NCBI GenBank assembly: GCA_902810755.1 | Contig: CADDYT010000018.1 | Span: 1 to 59,794, forward strand | Source: Chloroflexota bacterium | GTDB lineage: Bacteria > Chloroflexota > Ktedonobacteria > Ktedonobacterales > Ktedonobacteraceae | Reading direction: 5' to 3' | DNA: 59,794 nucleotides | In this document: in pieces, positions 18,976-26,977 of the stretch | How positions within the stretch are numbered: position 1 is the first letter of the stretch | Layout of the letters: the number at the start of each line of letters is the position of its first letter | Made by a program: the position numbers and the translations under genes | The notes under the pieces: model-generated | Told to the model about the DNA's origin: nothing | The model's database searches: none | Seen by the model: the letters and a program-made list of their open reading frames with translations, nothing else

Positions 18976-20292
18976 ATGGCCGATCATGCAGGAACAATTT
19001 CGACAGCATCCCCACAGGAACATATGCAGAGCGGTCGCACACGCGGCGCACTGGATGCTGATATCATCATCAAAAACGCGCCCGACCCGGTGTTTGTCTC
19101 CGACCTGGAAGGCAAGATTCTCTCGGCCAACGACGCCGTTTACGAGTTGCTCGGCTTCCGCACCGACGAAGTGCTGGAGCAATCCCTTTCTCGCTTCATC
19201 AGCCCGGAGGAGACGCGCGAGTTTACCGCCGCCCTCCGAGAAGTCATCGAGCGCGGCGCGACCCGCAATGCCCGCTTGAACCCGCGCAGCGCTTCCGGTG
19301 AGGTCATTCCCACCAGCCTCAACGCCTCGGCCCTGCGCGACGCCGACGGCAAGGTCATCGGCGCTATCGGCATCCTGCGCGACATGCGCGAACTGGACAA
19401 GGCCCGCGCCTACGCCGACAGCCTGATTAAGAACGCGCCCGACCCGGTGTTTGTCTCCGACCTGGAAGGCAAGATTCTCTCGGCCAACGACGCCGTTTAC
19501 GAATTGCTCGGCTTCCGCACCGATGAAGTGCTGGAGCAATCGCTTTCCCGCTTCATCAGCCCGGAGGAGACGCGGGAGTTTACCGCCGCCCTCAGAGAAG
19601 TCATCGAGCGCGGCGTGATTCGCAACACGCGCCTGAACCCGCGCAGCGCCTCCGGTGAGATCATTCCTACCAGCCTCAACGCCTCGGCCCTGCGCGACGC
19701 CGACGGCAAAGTCATCGGCGCTATCGGCATCCTGCGCGATATGCGCGAACTGGATAAAGCCCTGGCATATTCGGATAGTTTGATTAAGAACGCGCCCGAC
19801 CCGGTATTTGTCTCCGACCTGGAAGGCAAAATTTTACAGGCCAACGATGCCGTCTATGAGTTGCTCGGCTTCCGCCCGGACGAAGTGCTGGAACAGTCCC
19901 TCTCGCGCTTCATCAGCCCGGAAGAGACGCGCGAATTCCTGGCCGCCCTGCGCGAAGTCATTGAACGCGGCGTGACCCGTAACGCGCGCTTGAACCCGCG
20001 CAGCGCCTCCGGTGAGGTCATCCCTACCACGCTCAACGCCTCGGCCCTGCGCGACACCGATGGCAAGGTCATCGGCGCTATCGGCATCCTGCGCGATATG
20101 CGCGCCTATGAGGCCGTCGTGCGCGACCTGCAGGAGTCAAAGGCGGAATTACAGGAGAAAATCCTGGACCTTGAGAAATTTGAAGAGGTTGTGGTGGGGC
20201 GCGAACTCAAGATGATCGCGCTGGAAAAAGAGATTGAGAATCTCAAAAAGGAACTGGAAAAACAGAGCCGGGGGCAGAGCCGATGGACGTAG
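18976..20292 (+). CDS. Triple-PAS sensor protein without a kinase domain
   Basis: 438 aa, soluble. Three PAS domains of 119 residues each stand in tandem, each beginning KNAPDPVFVSDLEGKIL and ending IGAIGILRDMRELDKA or a variant. The DNA is almost identical between copies with an exact period of 357 bases (19081, 19438, 19795), so the array arose by recent tandem duplication. After the third PAS comes a coiled coil (about 375-435, LEKEIENLKKELEK). There is no HisKA or HATPase domain; the kinase is encoded by the next gene, whose start overlaps this stop by 10 bases. The protein probably passes a ligand or redox signal to that kinase through the coiled coil. Confidence 0.85.
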   Translation: MADHAGTISTASPQEHMQSGRTRGALDADIIIKNAPDPVFVSDLEGKILSANDAVYELLGFRTDEVLEQSLSRFISPEETREFTAALREVIERGATRNARLNPRSASGEVIPTSLNASALRDADGKVIGAIGILRDMRELDKARAYADSLIKNAPDPVFVSDLEGKILSANDAVYELLGFRTDEVLEQSLSRFISPEETREFTAALREVIERGVIRNTRLNPRSASGEIIPTSLNASALRDADGKVIGAIGILRDMRELDKALAYSDSLIKNAPDPVFVSDLEGKILQANDAVYELLGFRPDEVLEQSLSRFISPEETREFLAALREVIERGVTRNARLNPRSASGEVIPTTLNASALRDTDGKVIGAIGILRDMRAYEAVVRDLQESKAELQEKILDLEKFEEVVVGRELKMIALEKEIENLKKELEKQSRGQSRWT

Positions 20293-21464
20293 CTCCCGAA
20301 GTGGTTGCGGATATGACGGTAGATACCATAGCGGCGGAACCGACGCGCTCTGCCAGAGAGCTGGAGCAGGAGCTGGAAGAACTGCGCGAGGCATATAGCG
20401 ACCTGCTGGATCAGAAGAACGCGCTGGCAATAGGGGTGCGCAAGGGCAAGGAGCGGCGGCGCGCCCTCATGCACATCCTGGCCGACCTGAACACTGTCAA
20501 TCGCAAGCTGGCCGACCAGCGCAAGGCGATGATCCATATTCTGGCCGACTACGAGCAGGATCGTCGCCGTCTGGCTCGCCAGACCGAGCGGCTCGACAAT
20601 TCGCGGCGCGCCCTGCTGCACATCTTGCAGGATTCCCACCAGTCTAACATTCGTCTGGAAAACAGCCGCAAAGCCATGATTCACATTATGAGCGACCTCA
20701 AGGAGACGACCGAAGAGGTCAAACGACGCGAGCAGGAGCTGCGCGAAAAGCAGGAGCAACTGGTTCAGGCCGGCAAGCTGGCAACGCTGGGCGAACTCAC
20801 CACCGGCGTCGCCCACGAACTGAACAATCCCCTGAACAACATCGGCCTCTTTATCGGCAATGCCATCGACCTGATCGAACTCAATATCGTCGAGAGCGAC
20901 CCTGAGCGCGTGCTGCGCGAATTGCAGAACGCTATGCAGCAGGTACGCAAGGCGACCGAGATCATCTCGCACCTGCGCACCTTCGGACGCGCCGCCTCGG
21001 TCAGCTACGAGCCGGTGAGCATTGCGCAGGTCATTCAGAGCGCGCTCTCGCTGATGCAGGAACAACTGCGCCTGCGCGAAATCGACGTGCAGTTGCATCT
21101 CCCGGCAGAAGAGCTGGTGGTGATGGGCAATGCCATTCAACTGGAACAGGTCTTCATCAATCTACTGACCAACGCTCGCGATGCTGTGGCCGAAGCGGCG
21201 CGCAAAGCGATCACCATTACCTGCTCGCAGCAAAACAATCTGCTGGAAATCAGTTTCCGCGATAGCGGCCCCGGCATTCCGGTCGGGCTTGAGCAGCGTA
21301 TCTTTGACCCCTTCTTTACGACAAAGGAGGTCGGCACGGGGACAGGTCTGGGCCTCTCGATCACCTATGGTATTATCAAAGATCACCAGGGGGCGATCAG
21401 CGTGGAGAATCACCCCGGTGAGGGAGCAGTGTTCCTGATCCAGCTCCCCTTGCAGCAAGGATGA
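20283..21464 (+). CDS. Histidine kinase with His-containing coiled-coil repeats
   Basis: 393 aa, no membrane segment. Residues 24-160 form a long coiled coil with four copies of R-[RK]-A-x-x-H-I-x-x-D, the histidines at 64, 85, 113 and 134. They are 21, 28 and 21 residues apart, all multiples of the heptad. HisKA follows with the phospho-accepting H178 in [15 protein letters not shown]. The HATPase_c domain has [42 protein letters not shown]. This DHp type (AHELNNPL) matches the kinases of the NtrB/HK4-like group. It is translated by overlap with the PAS protein upstream and followed by a receiver-kinase hybrid, so a three-part relay is likely. Confidence 0.88.
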   Translation: MDVAPEVVADMTVDTIAAEPTRSARELEQELEELREAYSDLLDQKNALAIGVRKGKERRRALMHILADLNTVNRKLADQRKAMIHILADYEQDRRRLARQTERLDNSRRALLHILQDSHQSNIRLENSRKAMIHIMSDLKETTEEVKRREQELREKQEQLVQAGKLATLGELTTGVAHELNNPLNNIGLFIGNAIDLIELNIVESDPERVLRELQNAMQQVRKATEIISHLRTFGRAASVSYEPVSIAQVIQSALSLMQEQLRLREIDVQLHLPAEELVVMGNAIQLEQVFINLLTNARDAVAEAARKAITITCSQQNNLLEISFRDSGPGIPVGLEQRIFDPFFTTKEVGTGTGLGLSITYGIIKDHQGAISVENHPGEGAVFLIQLPLQQG

Positions 21465-21478
21465 ACGGAGAGAGGGAG

Positions 21479-22696
21479 ATGAGCGACACCCATGCACCAT
21501 ATATCCTGATTGTCGATGACGATACCGCCCTGCTACAGGCGCTGCCCCAGGCCCTGCGTCTGCGTATCAAAGGTATCCAGATCGATACCTCTGACTCCGC
21601 GCCGAAAGCCTTTTCCCTGATCGAGCAGAACGATTACGACGCCATTGTCAGCGACATCAAGATGCCCGGCATGGACGGCCTGGCCCTGCTGGCGCAGATC
21701 AAGGCCCGGCGCCCGGAGACGCCCACGCTGCTCATCACCGGACACGGCGAACATAACCTGGCCATCCAGGCCCTGCGCGGTGGCGCATACGACTTCATCC
21801 AGAAGCCGATTGACCGCGACTACTTCGTCGCCGCCCTGCTGCGCGCCGTGCAGACGCACAACCTGCGTCGACAGGTGCTGGAGCAGCAGCAGATGCTGGA
21901 ACAACACGCTCGCTCGCTCGAACAGACCGTTCAGGAACGCACGCGCGAACTGATCGAGGCCAACGCCGCCAAAGACGAATTTCTCAGTATCGCCTCGCAC
22001 GAACTCAAAACGCCGCTCGCGAGCCTGAAGGGCATGGTACAACTGCTGCGCCGTCGGCTGGAACGCGCTGGCTCCGACGAAGCCTCGTCCCTTGCCAGTA
22101 TCGAGCGTTCCATTCGCCGCATGGAACTGCTGGTCAACGACCTGCTGAACACCTCGCTGATTACCACCGGCATGTTTGTCCTGCACCCCACGAGCTGCGA
22201 CCTGGTCATCCTCTGCCAGCGTCTGATCGAAGAATTTGTCGCAGGCACACTCCCCACACCCACCGTCAAACTTGAAACACCAGATGAGCCGGTTGAGGTT
22301 GAAATCGACGTGGAGCGCATCAGCCAGGTGATCCTCAACCTGCTCGCCAACGCGCAGAAATATTCGCCGGAAGGCGCGCCCATTACCCTGAAACTGGCAT
22401 GTAAAGGAGATGTATGCATCATCTCCGTAAGCGATAGAGGGGTTGGCATCCCTGCACAAGTGCTTCCCCATCTCTTCGAGCGTTTCTACCGCGTCCCCGG
22501 CATCGAGCCGCAGACCGGTTCCCGCGTCGGCTTAGGCCTGGGCCTCTACATCTCTCATAAGATCGTCGAGAGTCACGGTGGCACCATCAGTGTGCAAAGC
22601 AGCCCCGGCAACGGCAGTACCTTCACCATCACCCTGCCCTTATCTCTCGCAGCAGTGGAGGGGCAAAACCCCGAGACGGTGGCGCGGCGCTCGTGA
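21479..22696 (+). CDS. Receiver-histidine kinase hybrid
   Basis: 405 aa, starting at ATG 21479 behind GGAGAGAGGGAG; an alternative ATG at 21461 overlaps the previous stop but lacks a binding site. Residues 1-125 are a receiver domain (ILIVDDDTALLQ, phospho-acceptor Asp in VSDIKMPGMDGL, ITGHGE, KPIDRD). A short coiled coil leads to HisKA with FLSIASHELKTPLASLKG, then HATPase_c with NLLANAQKYS, DRGVGIP, LFERFYRVPG and GLGLGLYISHKIV. It is a cytosolic hybrid that could receive phosphate from the preceding kinase. No DNA-binding output gene lies in this operon. Confidence 0.9.
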   Translation: MSDTHAPYILIVDDDTALLQALPQALRLRIKGIQIDTSDSAPKAFSLIEQNDYDAIVSDIKMPGMDGLALLAQIKARRPETPTLLITGHGEHNLAIQALRGGAYDFIQKPIDRDYFVAALLRAVQTHNLRRQVLEQQQMLEQHARSLEQTVQERTRELIEANAAKDEFLSIASHELKTPLASLKGMVQLLRRRLERAGSDEASSLASIERSIRRMELLVNDLLNTSLITTGMFVLHPTSCDLVILCQRLIEEFVAGTLPTPTVKLETPDEPVEVEIDVERISQVILNLLANAQKYSPEGAPITLKLACKGDVCIISVSDRGVGIPAQVLPHLFERFYRVPGIEPQTGSRVGLGLGLYISHKIVESHGGTISVQSSPGNGSTFTITLPLSLAAVEGQNPETVARRS

Positions 22697-22719
22697 ACAT
22701 GGCAGGTCATCCTTCCTCG

Positions 22720-24516
22720 TCAGGAAGTCCTGCTATGCTCTCTGGAAGAGGCCGACTTCTGTTTCTTGTTGTTACTATGTACCTCGCCCTGCTTCCTCTG
22801 TTTATTCAACTCACTCAAAATTTTGCGGCGTGCCTGCGGCGTGCGGATAAATATATAGCCGCTCTCTCCCTCTTCATTGCGGCTAATCATCAGCCAGTTG
22901 GGGCTGGGGCCTCTGCCCATGCGAGAGGTAATCAGCTCAACAATCTGGCCGTTTTTCAGCTTATAATCCATACGTACAATATGATCGTCTACCTTCGCGC
23001 CGGCAAAGTTATTGCCAAGATCGCTGTGGATGCGATAGGCGAAATCAAGCGGGGTGGCATCCGCAGGAAAATCAAGTACATGCCCCTTGGGCGTAATCAC
23101 AAATATTCGACCTTTGAGACGCTCTTTCTGTAATGGCACCAGATCCCGGTGAACAGGCAGAGATTCTTGCGAGAGGCTCTCCAACGTTTTGTTCAATTCA
23201 ATAAGCATCAAACCTCTCTCTTGATTGATGATTTCTCTGGGCAGCTTCCCTTTTCTGTACGCTTTGCTCTCTTTATAGCGCCAGTGTGCCGCGTAAGTCG
23301 CGGATGTCACGCCATATTCGGCGATTTCGTGCATGGCATAGGTACGAATCTGCACTTCGACGATTTTCTGGCCCATCCTGATCGTTGTATGCAGTGACTG
23401 GTACAGGTTCTCTTTGGGAGTCGCGATCCAATCCCTGCCCGGCTGGCCATCATAGAAATCCGTTCTCGGCTCCCAGAAAGTATGAATAATATTCAGCACC
23501 TCATAACACTGCTCAATCGTCGCTACCAGAATACGAATTCCGAGCAGATCATTCAACTGCTCCCAGCGAAGTTGCCTGGCAGCCATCTTTTGATACACAC
23601 CATAAATATGTTTCGCGCGCCCGGAAATGAAGGCCTCTACGCCAAATTCGTCCAGCATATCCTTTATGGCGGGAATAATTTCCTGCGCAATTGCCTGCTC
23701 GCGCTGCTGCTTACTGGCCTCTAATCCCCTGCCTATTTCCTTATAGAGAGTGGGATTGAGCAGGCGAAAGGCCATATCTTCGAGTTCCGATTTGAGGCGC
23801 CAGATACCCAATCGGTCGGCAATGGGCGCATAGACAGCTAAAGTGATCTTCGCCAGTGAAATATAGTCCAATCGCTCTTTTACAGCAGTATCAGTATCTT
23901 TCAGCAGGCGCATCAACAGCAGGCGATCGGCCAGTTTTATCAGGAGCGGGCGAAAATCGCTCACGGCCACGAAAAACATATCCATGAGATGCGCTATTTG
24001 CTTTTCTCGTTTCTGAAAATGCGCGGCCTCACTCTGCATGTCGTCAGTACCCGGCATCTCATCAATGGTGAGCAGGTACATTTTACGAATGATTTTTTTA
24101 CGTTCCCTGCACGCATGCGATGTACAACTCCCTTGCTCTACAGCCCAGATATCCCATTCGAGGTGACTCAAATACAATAGCTCATCAATGAGGTCGAGCA
24201 GGGCAGGGTAACGCTGAAAGTGGCTTTTCAATTCGCCCACAGTCGTTTGTTCTAGCAGAGGCGGCGGGCAAAGCAGAGCGGCAACGATGGTAAGAGGCTC
24301 GGCCTCCAGGGCAGCCAGCATTCTGGCAACGCCGCAAGCGTAGGAGAGGTAGGGGTTGCCGGTAGGGTGAGTAAGATGGGTATAGTGAAGCTGCGCAAAC
24401 AGGCAGGCTTCTTCGAGCAGAGCCAGTTCGGGCTGAGAAAATTGTTTTTGCTCTCGTAGATAAGCCTGTAGCTCATCTACGCCCACCAGGGTCTTCTTAC
24501 CAGGCCTTTCGGACAT
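22720..24516 (-). CDS. RelA/SpoT-family (p)ppGpp synthetase with degenerate hydrolase domain
   Basis: 598 aa from ATG 24516, 20 bases after the XRE stop; an earlier in-frame ATG would overlap that gene by 50 bases. The N-terminal HD-type hydrolase region keeps helix patterns but the catalytic His-Asp is lost: the usual AALLHDVVEDT reads AALLCPPPLLEQT. The synthetase domain (about 320-450) keeps GRAKHIYGVYQKM, DLLGIRILV, YQSLHTTI and VEVQIRT, though the Gly before YQSLHT is Leu and a four-residue insertion splits the AEYGV..AAHW block. A TGS domain follows (IFVITPKGHVLDFPADATPLDFAYRIHS). The ACT domain is absent. It should make but not degrade (p)ppGpp, like RelA. Confidence 0.87.
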   Translation of the reverse strand: MSERPGKKTLVGVDELQAYLREQKQFSQPELALLEEACLFAQLHYTHLTHPTGNPYLSYACGVARMLAALEAEPLTIVAALLCPPPLLEQTTVGELKSHFQRYPALLDLIDELLYLSHLEWDIWAVEQGSCTSHACRERKKIIRKMYLLTIDEMPGTDDMQSEAAHFQKREKQIAHLMDMFFVAVSDFRPLLIKLADRLLLMRLLKDTDTAVKERLDYISLAKITLAVYAPIADRLGIWRLKSELEDMAFRLLNPTLYKEIGRGLEASKQQREQAIAQEIIPAIKDMLDEFGVEAFISGRAKHIYGVYQKMAARQLRWEQLNDLLGIRILVATIEQCYEVLNIIHTFWEPRTDFYDGQPGRDWIATPKENLYQSLHTTIRMGQKIVEVQIRTYAMHEIAEYGVTSATYAAHWRYKESKAYRKGKLPREIINQERGLMLIELNKTLESLSQESLPVHRDLVPLQKERLKGRIFVITPKGHVLDFPADATPLDFAYRIHSDLGNNFAGAKVDDHIVRMDYKLKNGQIVELITSRMGRGPSPNWLMISRNEEGESGYIFIRTPQARRKILSELNKQRKQGEVHSNNKKQKSASSREHSRTS

Positions 24517-24535
24517 AGCGCACCCCCCCAGTGCC

Positions 24536-25330
24536 TCATTCAGGAGACGCACTGCGCTCCCATAAATCGTCAAAATAGCGTTCAAAGCCTGGGAAAAGTG
24601 GGTTGCCTTCGCGCATCATCTGGAACACCGGCGTACTGTGATCGTGCTTCGGCCCTCCACCCACAAAGGAACTGACAAAGAGCGTACTATCGAACAACAG
24701 TAGCTTAAAGTTAGGTGACTCCTGATAGCAGCGCACGAGAAAATCGCTATTACGCCGGGCATGGTAGCGAAGATTGTCCAACGAATGACGCATCTTATCG
24801 CGAATCTCTTCCGGCGATTCATGATCCAGACGAGCGGCCAGTTCTGGCGAAATATGCATGGAATCGGGCGAGAGAACCAGCACTTTGACGCTGACACGGG
24901 GACCGTTGCGCCTGGGAGTGCAGAGGTTATACAACAGGCTGCGCGGCCCCATAAAGTAATTTTCTCCCCTGATGGTCAAAATTTTCGCTCTCTCTGTCAT
25001 ACTGGCTGCTTCCCGAATCGCATCTTCACACGTTCGCTGGCTCTCAAAACGCACAACAGGATCATGCGAACTCGCTGCCCTGGGCTGTGGCCGACCCTCT
25101 CGAACCTCGTCCAGCTCAGCACCGATGGACTGCAAAAGCTTTTCAGCTTCGATCCCCATGAGACGAGCCAGATGCGGTATCTGTTGCATGTGCGGCCTAC
25201 GGATACCACGCTCCCATGCCGAGATCGTCTCCGGCGAAAAATGTAACCGGCGTGCCAGAGCTGTCTGGGTCAACCCGTGATTCCTTCGGTACATCCTCAA
25301 GTTTTCAGGAAAGCTGGCTGAAGAAGACAT
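24536..25330 (-). CDS. XRE-family regulator with C-terminal sensor-like domain
   Basis: 264 aa. Residues 8-66 form a Cro/CI helix-turn-helix (LRMYRRNHGLTQTALARRLHFSPETISAWERGIRRPHM). The C-terminal 170 residues (SMTERAKILTIRGENYF, KVLVLSPDSMHI, FLVRCYQESPNFKLLLFDSTLFVSSF, GNPLFPGFERYFDDLWERS) resemble the phospholipase D-like/DUF5919 type of domain seen after HTH in actinobacterial regulators, without clear catalytic HKD motifs. That assignment is tentative. It forms an operon with the (p)ppGpp synthetase and has AGAGGAAAACC before its start. A perfect palindrome 25 bases upstream is the likely self-operator. Confidence 0.8.
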   Translation of the reverse strand: MSSSASFPENLRMYRRNHGLTQTALARRLHFSPETISAWERGIRRPHMQQIPHLARLMGIEAEKLLQSIGAELDEVREGRPQPRAASSHDPVVRFESQRTCEDAIREAASMTERAKILTIRGENYFMGPRSLLYNLCTPRRNGPRVSVKVLVLSPDSMHISPELAARLDHESPEEIRDKMRHSLDNLRYHARRNSDFLVRCYQESPNFKLLLFDSTLFVSSFVGGGPKHDHSTPVFQMMREGNPLFPGFERYFDDLWERSASPE

Positions 25331-25354
25331 GGTTTTCCTCTTCCTGTTCCTTTC

Positions 25355-25373
25355 CTAACCTGTAACAGGTTAG
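25355..25373. promoter_or_regulatory. Palindromic operator upstream of the XRE gene
   Basis: CTAACCTG (25355-25362), TAA, CAGGTTAG (25366-25373): perfect 8-base arms around a 3-base centre, 25 bases before the XRE start. Size and place are typical of a dimeric XRE repressor site. Confidence 0.6.
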
Positions 25374-25411
25374 CACATATCGCGCGTACAACGCCCATCA
25401 GATTCATACAC

Positions 25412-25494
25412 TTCTGTACAGAACGTACAGGTCATACAGCGGGTCGGTACAGAGCAGGGTTTTACCCGTACAATAAATGATCTTCTGTATACAG
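25412..25494. promoter_or_regulatory. Cluster of TACAG palindromes and half-sites
   Basis: TTCTGTACAGAA at 25412-25423 and CTGTATACAG at 25485-25494 are perfect palindromes. Between them lie further GTACAG/ATACAG half-sites (near 25425, 25434 and 25448). The cluster lies between the XRE operon and the sigma-like gene and could control either. No gene is seen in 25331-25744. Confidence 0.5.
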
Positions 25495-25744
25495 CAATCA
25501 TACCGTCGTATACATTATCTCTTGTTGCACAGTTACTACAAACAAATGTACGAGTATTCGCACCTGTTTTCCCGCTCTTGCTGATATACTCATGAGTAAA
25601 GAAAAATCTCCCTTCTTAGAGTATAGTATGAAGTTTATCTTTTGTCTACATCGTAAGCAGATCGAATAGGCTCAGAGTACCATTGAAATTGCATGTAAAA
25701 CGGTGCATGCAATACCCCTTCCATTACGAAAGGAGCGGGCAGTT

Positions 25745-26401
25745 ATGTGCCACAATGGAGATAGAAAACGAAGAACGCTGGCGATGGGAGCGATAAACCG
25801 GGAAGAACAGTTACTGGCCGAAAACGACGAGTACATTGTCAGTTTAGCGCGCAAAAAAGTCCCGCGCGACCAAACTCACCCGGAGAGCGTGACAGACGAC
25901 ATTGACGAATTAGCGCAACGCATTCGCATCAAGCTCTGGCTCATCTCGCTGAAGCAGGATATCACGGCGGTTCGGGCGTATATCCGCCAGATTGCCGCCA
26001 CCACCTCGGTGGATATGCGGCGCGAGCAGAAACCAACGGTTGCGCTGCCGCTAAACGAAGAGGGTGAATGCTATCAGGGCCAGCCGCTCTTCACGCGACG
26101 CCAGGAAGAGCAAGACCCTGCCTGGTTGCTATCCCAGGAGGAGAGTTTCAACGATTGCATGGAATGGATGGCCGAAGGCGTGCTTGAACTGCCGACAGTG
26201 CAGCAGCAAGCCATGCTCCACTCGCTGAAGAAGCACATCGACAACCTGTTCCCCTTCATTGAGCTTCTTCAGCAGCGTGGAGCCGACATCGAGGGAGCAA
26301 CGTTCCCCGCAGATGAGAAAGGGCAGCGCAGCCATCGCACCTCGCTCTCCGTCGCCCGCCGCAAGATGCGCGCCTGGCACAACCGCCGCAATGCTCGTTA
26401 G
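25745..26401 (+). CDS. Divergent sigma-70-like protein
   Basis: 218 aa from ATG 25745, with AAAGGAG 9 bases upstream. Residues about 20-90 resemble sigma region 2: ENDEYIVSLARKKVP, then an acidic DDIDELAQRIRIKLW, then AYIRQIAATTSVDMRREQKP, which matches the conserved (A)xNxxxDxxRR pattern. The second half has a helical stretch (LPTVQQQAMLHSLKKHIDNLFPFIELL) and a basic HTH-like end (KGQRSHRTSLSVARRKMRAWHNRRNAR) in the place of region 4, but poorly conserved. It could be a distant ECF sigma factor or a sigma-derived regulator. No anti-sigma gene is adjacent. Confidence 0.55.
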   Translation: MCHNGDRKRRTLAMGAINREEQLLAENDEYIVSLARKKVPRDQTHPESVTDDIDELAQRIRIKLWLISLKQDITAVRAYIRQIAATTSVDMRREQKPTVALPLNEEGECYQGQPLFTRRQEEQDPAWLLSQEESFNDCMEWMAEGVLELPTVQQQAMLHSLKKHIDNLFPFIELLQQRGADIEGATFPADEKGQRSHRTSLSVARRKMRAWHNRRNAR

Positions 26402-26424
26402 CTCACATGGAATTGTTGAGATAG

Positions 26425-26472
26425 CAAGAGGCCCCCTACCTGCAAGATGAAGTGTAGGCGGGAGGCCTCTTG
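26425..26472. terminator. Hairpin after the sigma-like gene
   Basis: CAAGAGGCC (26425-26433) pairs with GGCCTCTTG (26464-26472), extended by CCTAC/GTAGG (26435-26439 and 26454-26458) with a small bulge. It lies 24 bases past the stop. It lacks a U-run, so termination is likely but not certain. Confidence 0.45.
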
Positions 26473-26604
26473 TGTGGCGCCTGGTGAACAGGTAGTTTAG
26501 AAGCATCTACACTAAAGCAGGTAACACATGTAAGACTCAGGCTCGTTCCTACTGGAAATAAGCAGGAGAAGAACATCCATTGGGCAAAGGACTATGAATT
26601 ATAG

Positions 26605-26677
26605 CGCGCCCGGTGAGATTCGAACTCACGGCAACCGATTTAGAAGACCGGTGCTCTATCCACTGAGCTACGGGCGC
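26605..26677 (-). tRNA. tRNA-Arg(TCT)
   Basis: A full cloverleaf is readable on the minus strand. The acceptor GCGCCCG pairs with CGGGCGC, the D arm is AGCTCAGTGGATAGAGC, the anticodon stem CCGGT/ATCGG has loop CTTCTAA (anticodon TCT), and the T arm is GTGAG-TTCGAAT-CTCAC. The discriminator is G and CCA is not encoded. It reads AGA codons. Confidence 0.96.
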
Positions 26678-26723
26678 ATATCTGACCGCATAAAGGAGGA
26701 ATAACACTCCCAAACCCTCTGTT

Positions 26724-26752
26724 ATAATACTCACGGAGTTGCGTTCTGTCAA
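26724..26752 (-). promoter_or_regulatory. Consensus promoter of the tRNA-Arg gene
   Basis: On the minus strand TTGACA (26752-26747) and TATTAT (26729-26724) are separated by exactly 17 bases, about 47 bases upstream of the tRNA 5' end. Confidence 0.75.
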
Positions 26753-26840
26753 GTATTGCCTCTGGCCCTCTGGCCCACTTAGCCAGCTTTTCCCGGCTCT
26801 TCGTCTTTGTGGGGGATGGAGAACCGTTTTCCCGCTAACC

Positions 26841-26869
26841 TTGACAGCGTGGGGCCGAGGGCCTATAAT
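26841..26869 (+). promoter_or_regulatory. Perfect-consensus sigma-70 promoter for sufB
   Basis: TTGACA (26841-26846), a 17-base spacer, TATAAT (26864-26869). Transcription would start near 26876, giving a leader of about 100 bases before the sufB ATG. An exact match to both hexamers predicts strong constitutive expression. Confidence 0.8.
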
Positions 26870-26977
26870 ATAAGTAAATCCGAGTAGAGCAGTAAGGATT
26901 ATGAGCGTTCAGGAAGCAGGGGCTTTCTGGCAGGAATTTTCCGTTTACGAAACAAGCCAGCAAATGGAGTGAATGGT

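Noticed and set aside
20106..21140. 344-codon minus-strand frame across the histidine kinase
   Set aside because: Antisense to strong HisKA/HATPase motifs; its pseudo-repeats only mirror the coiled coil.
26549..26752. 67-codon minus-strand frame
   Set aside because: It runs through the tRNA-Arg gene and its promoter.
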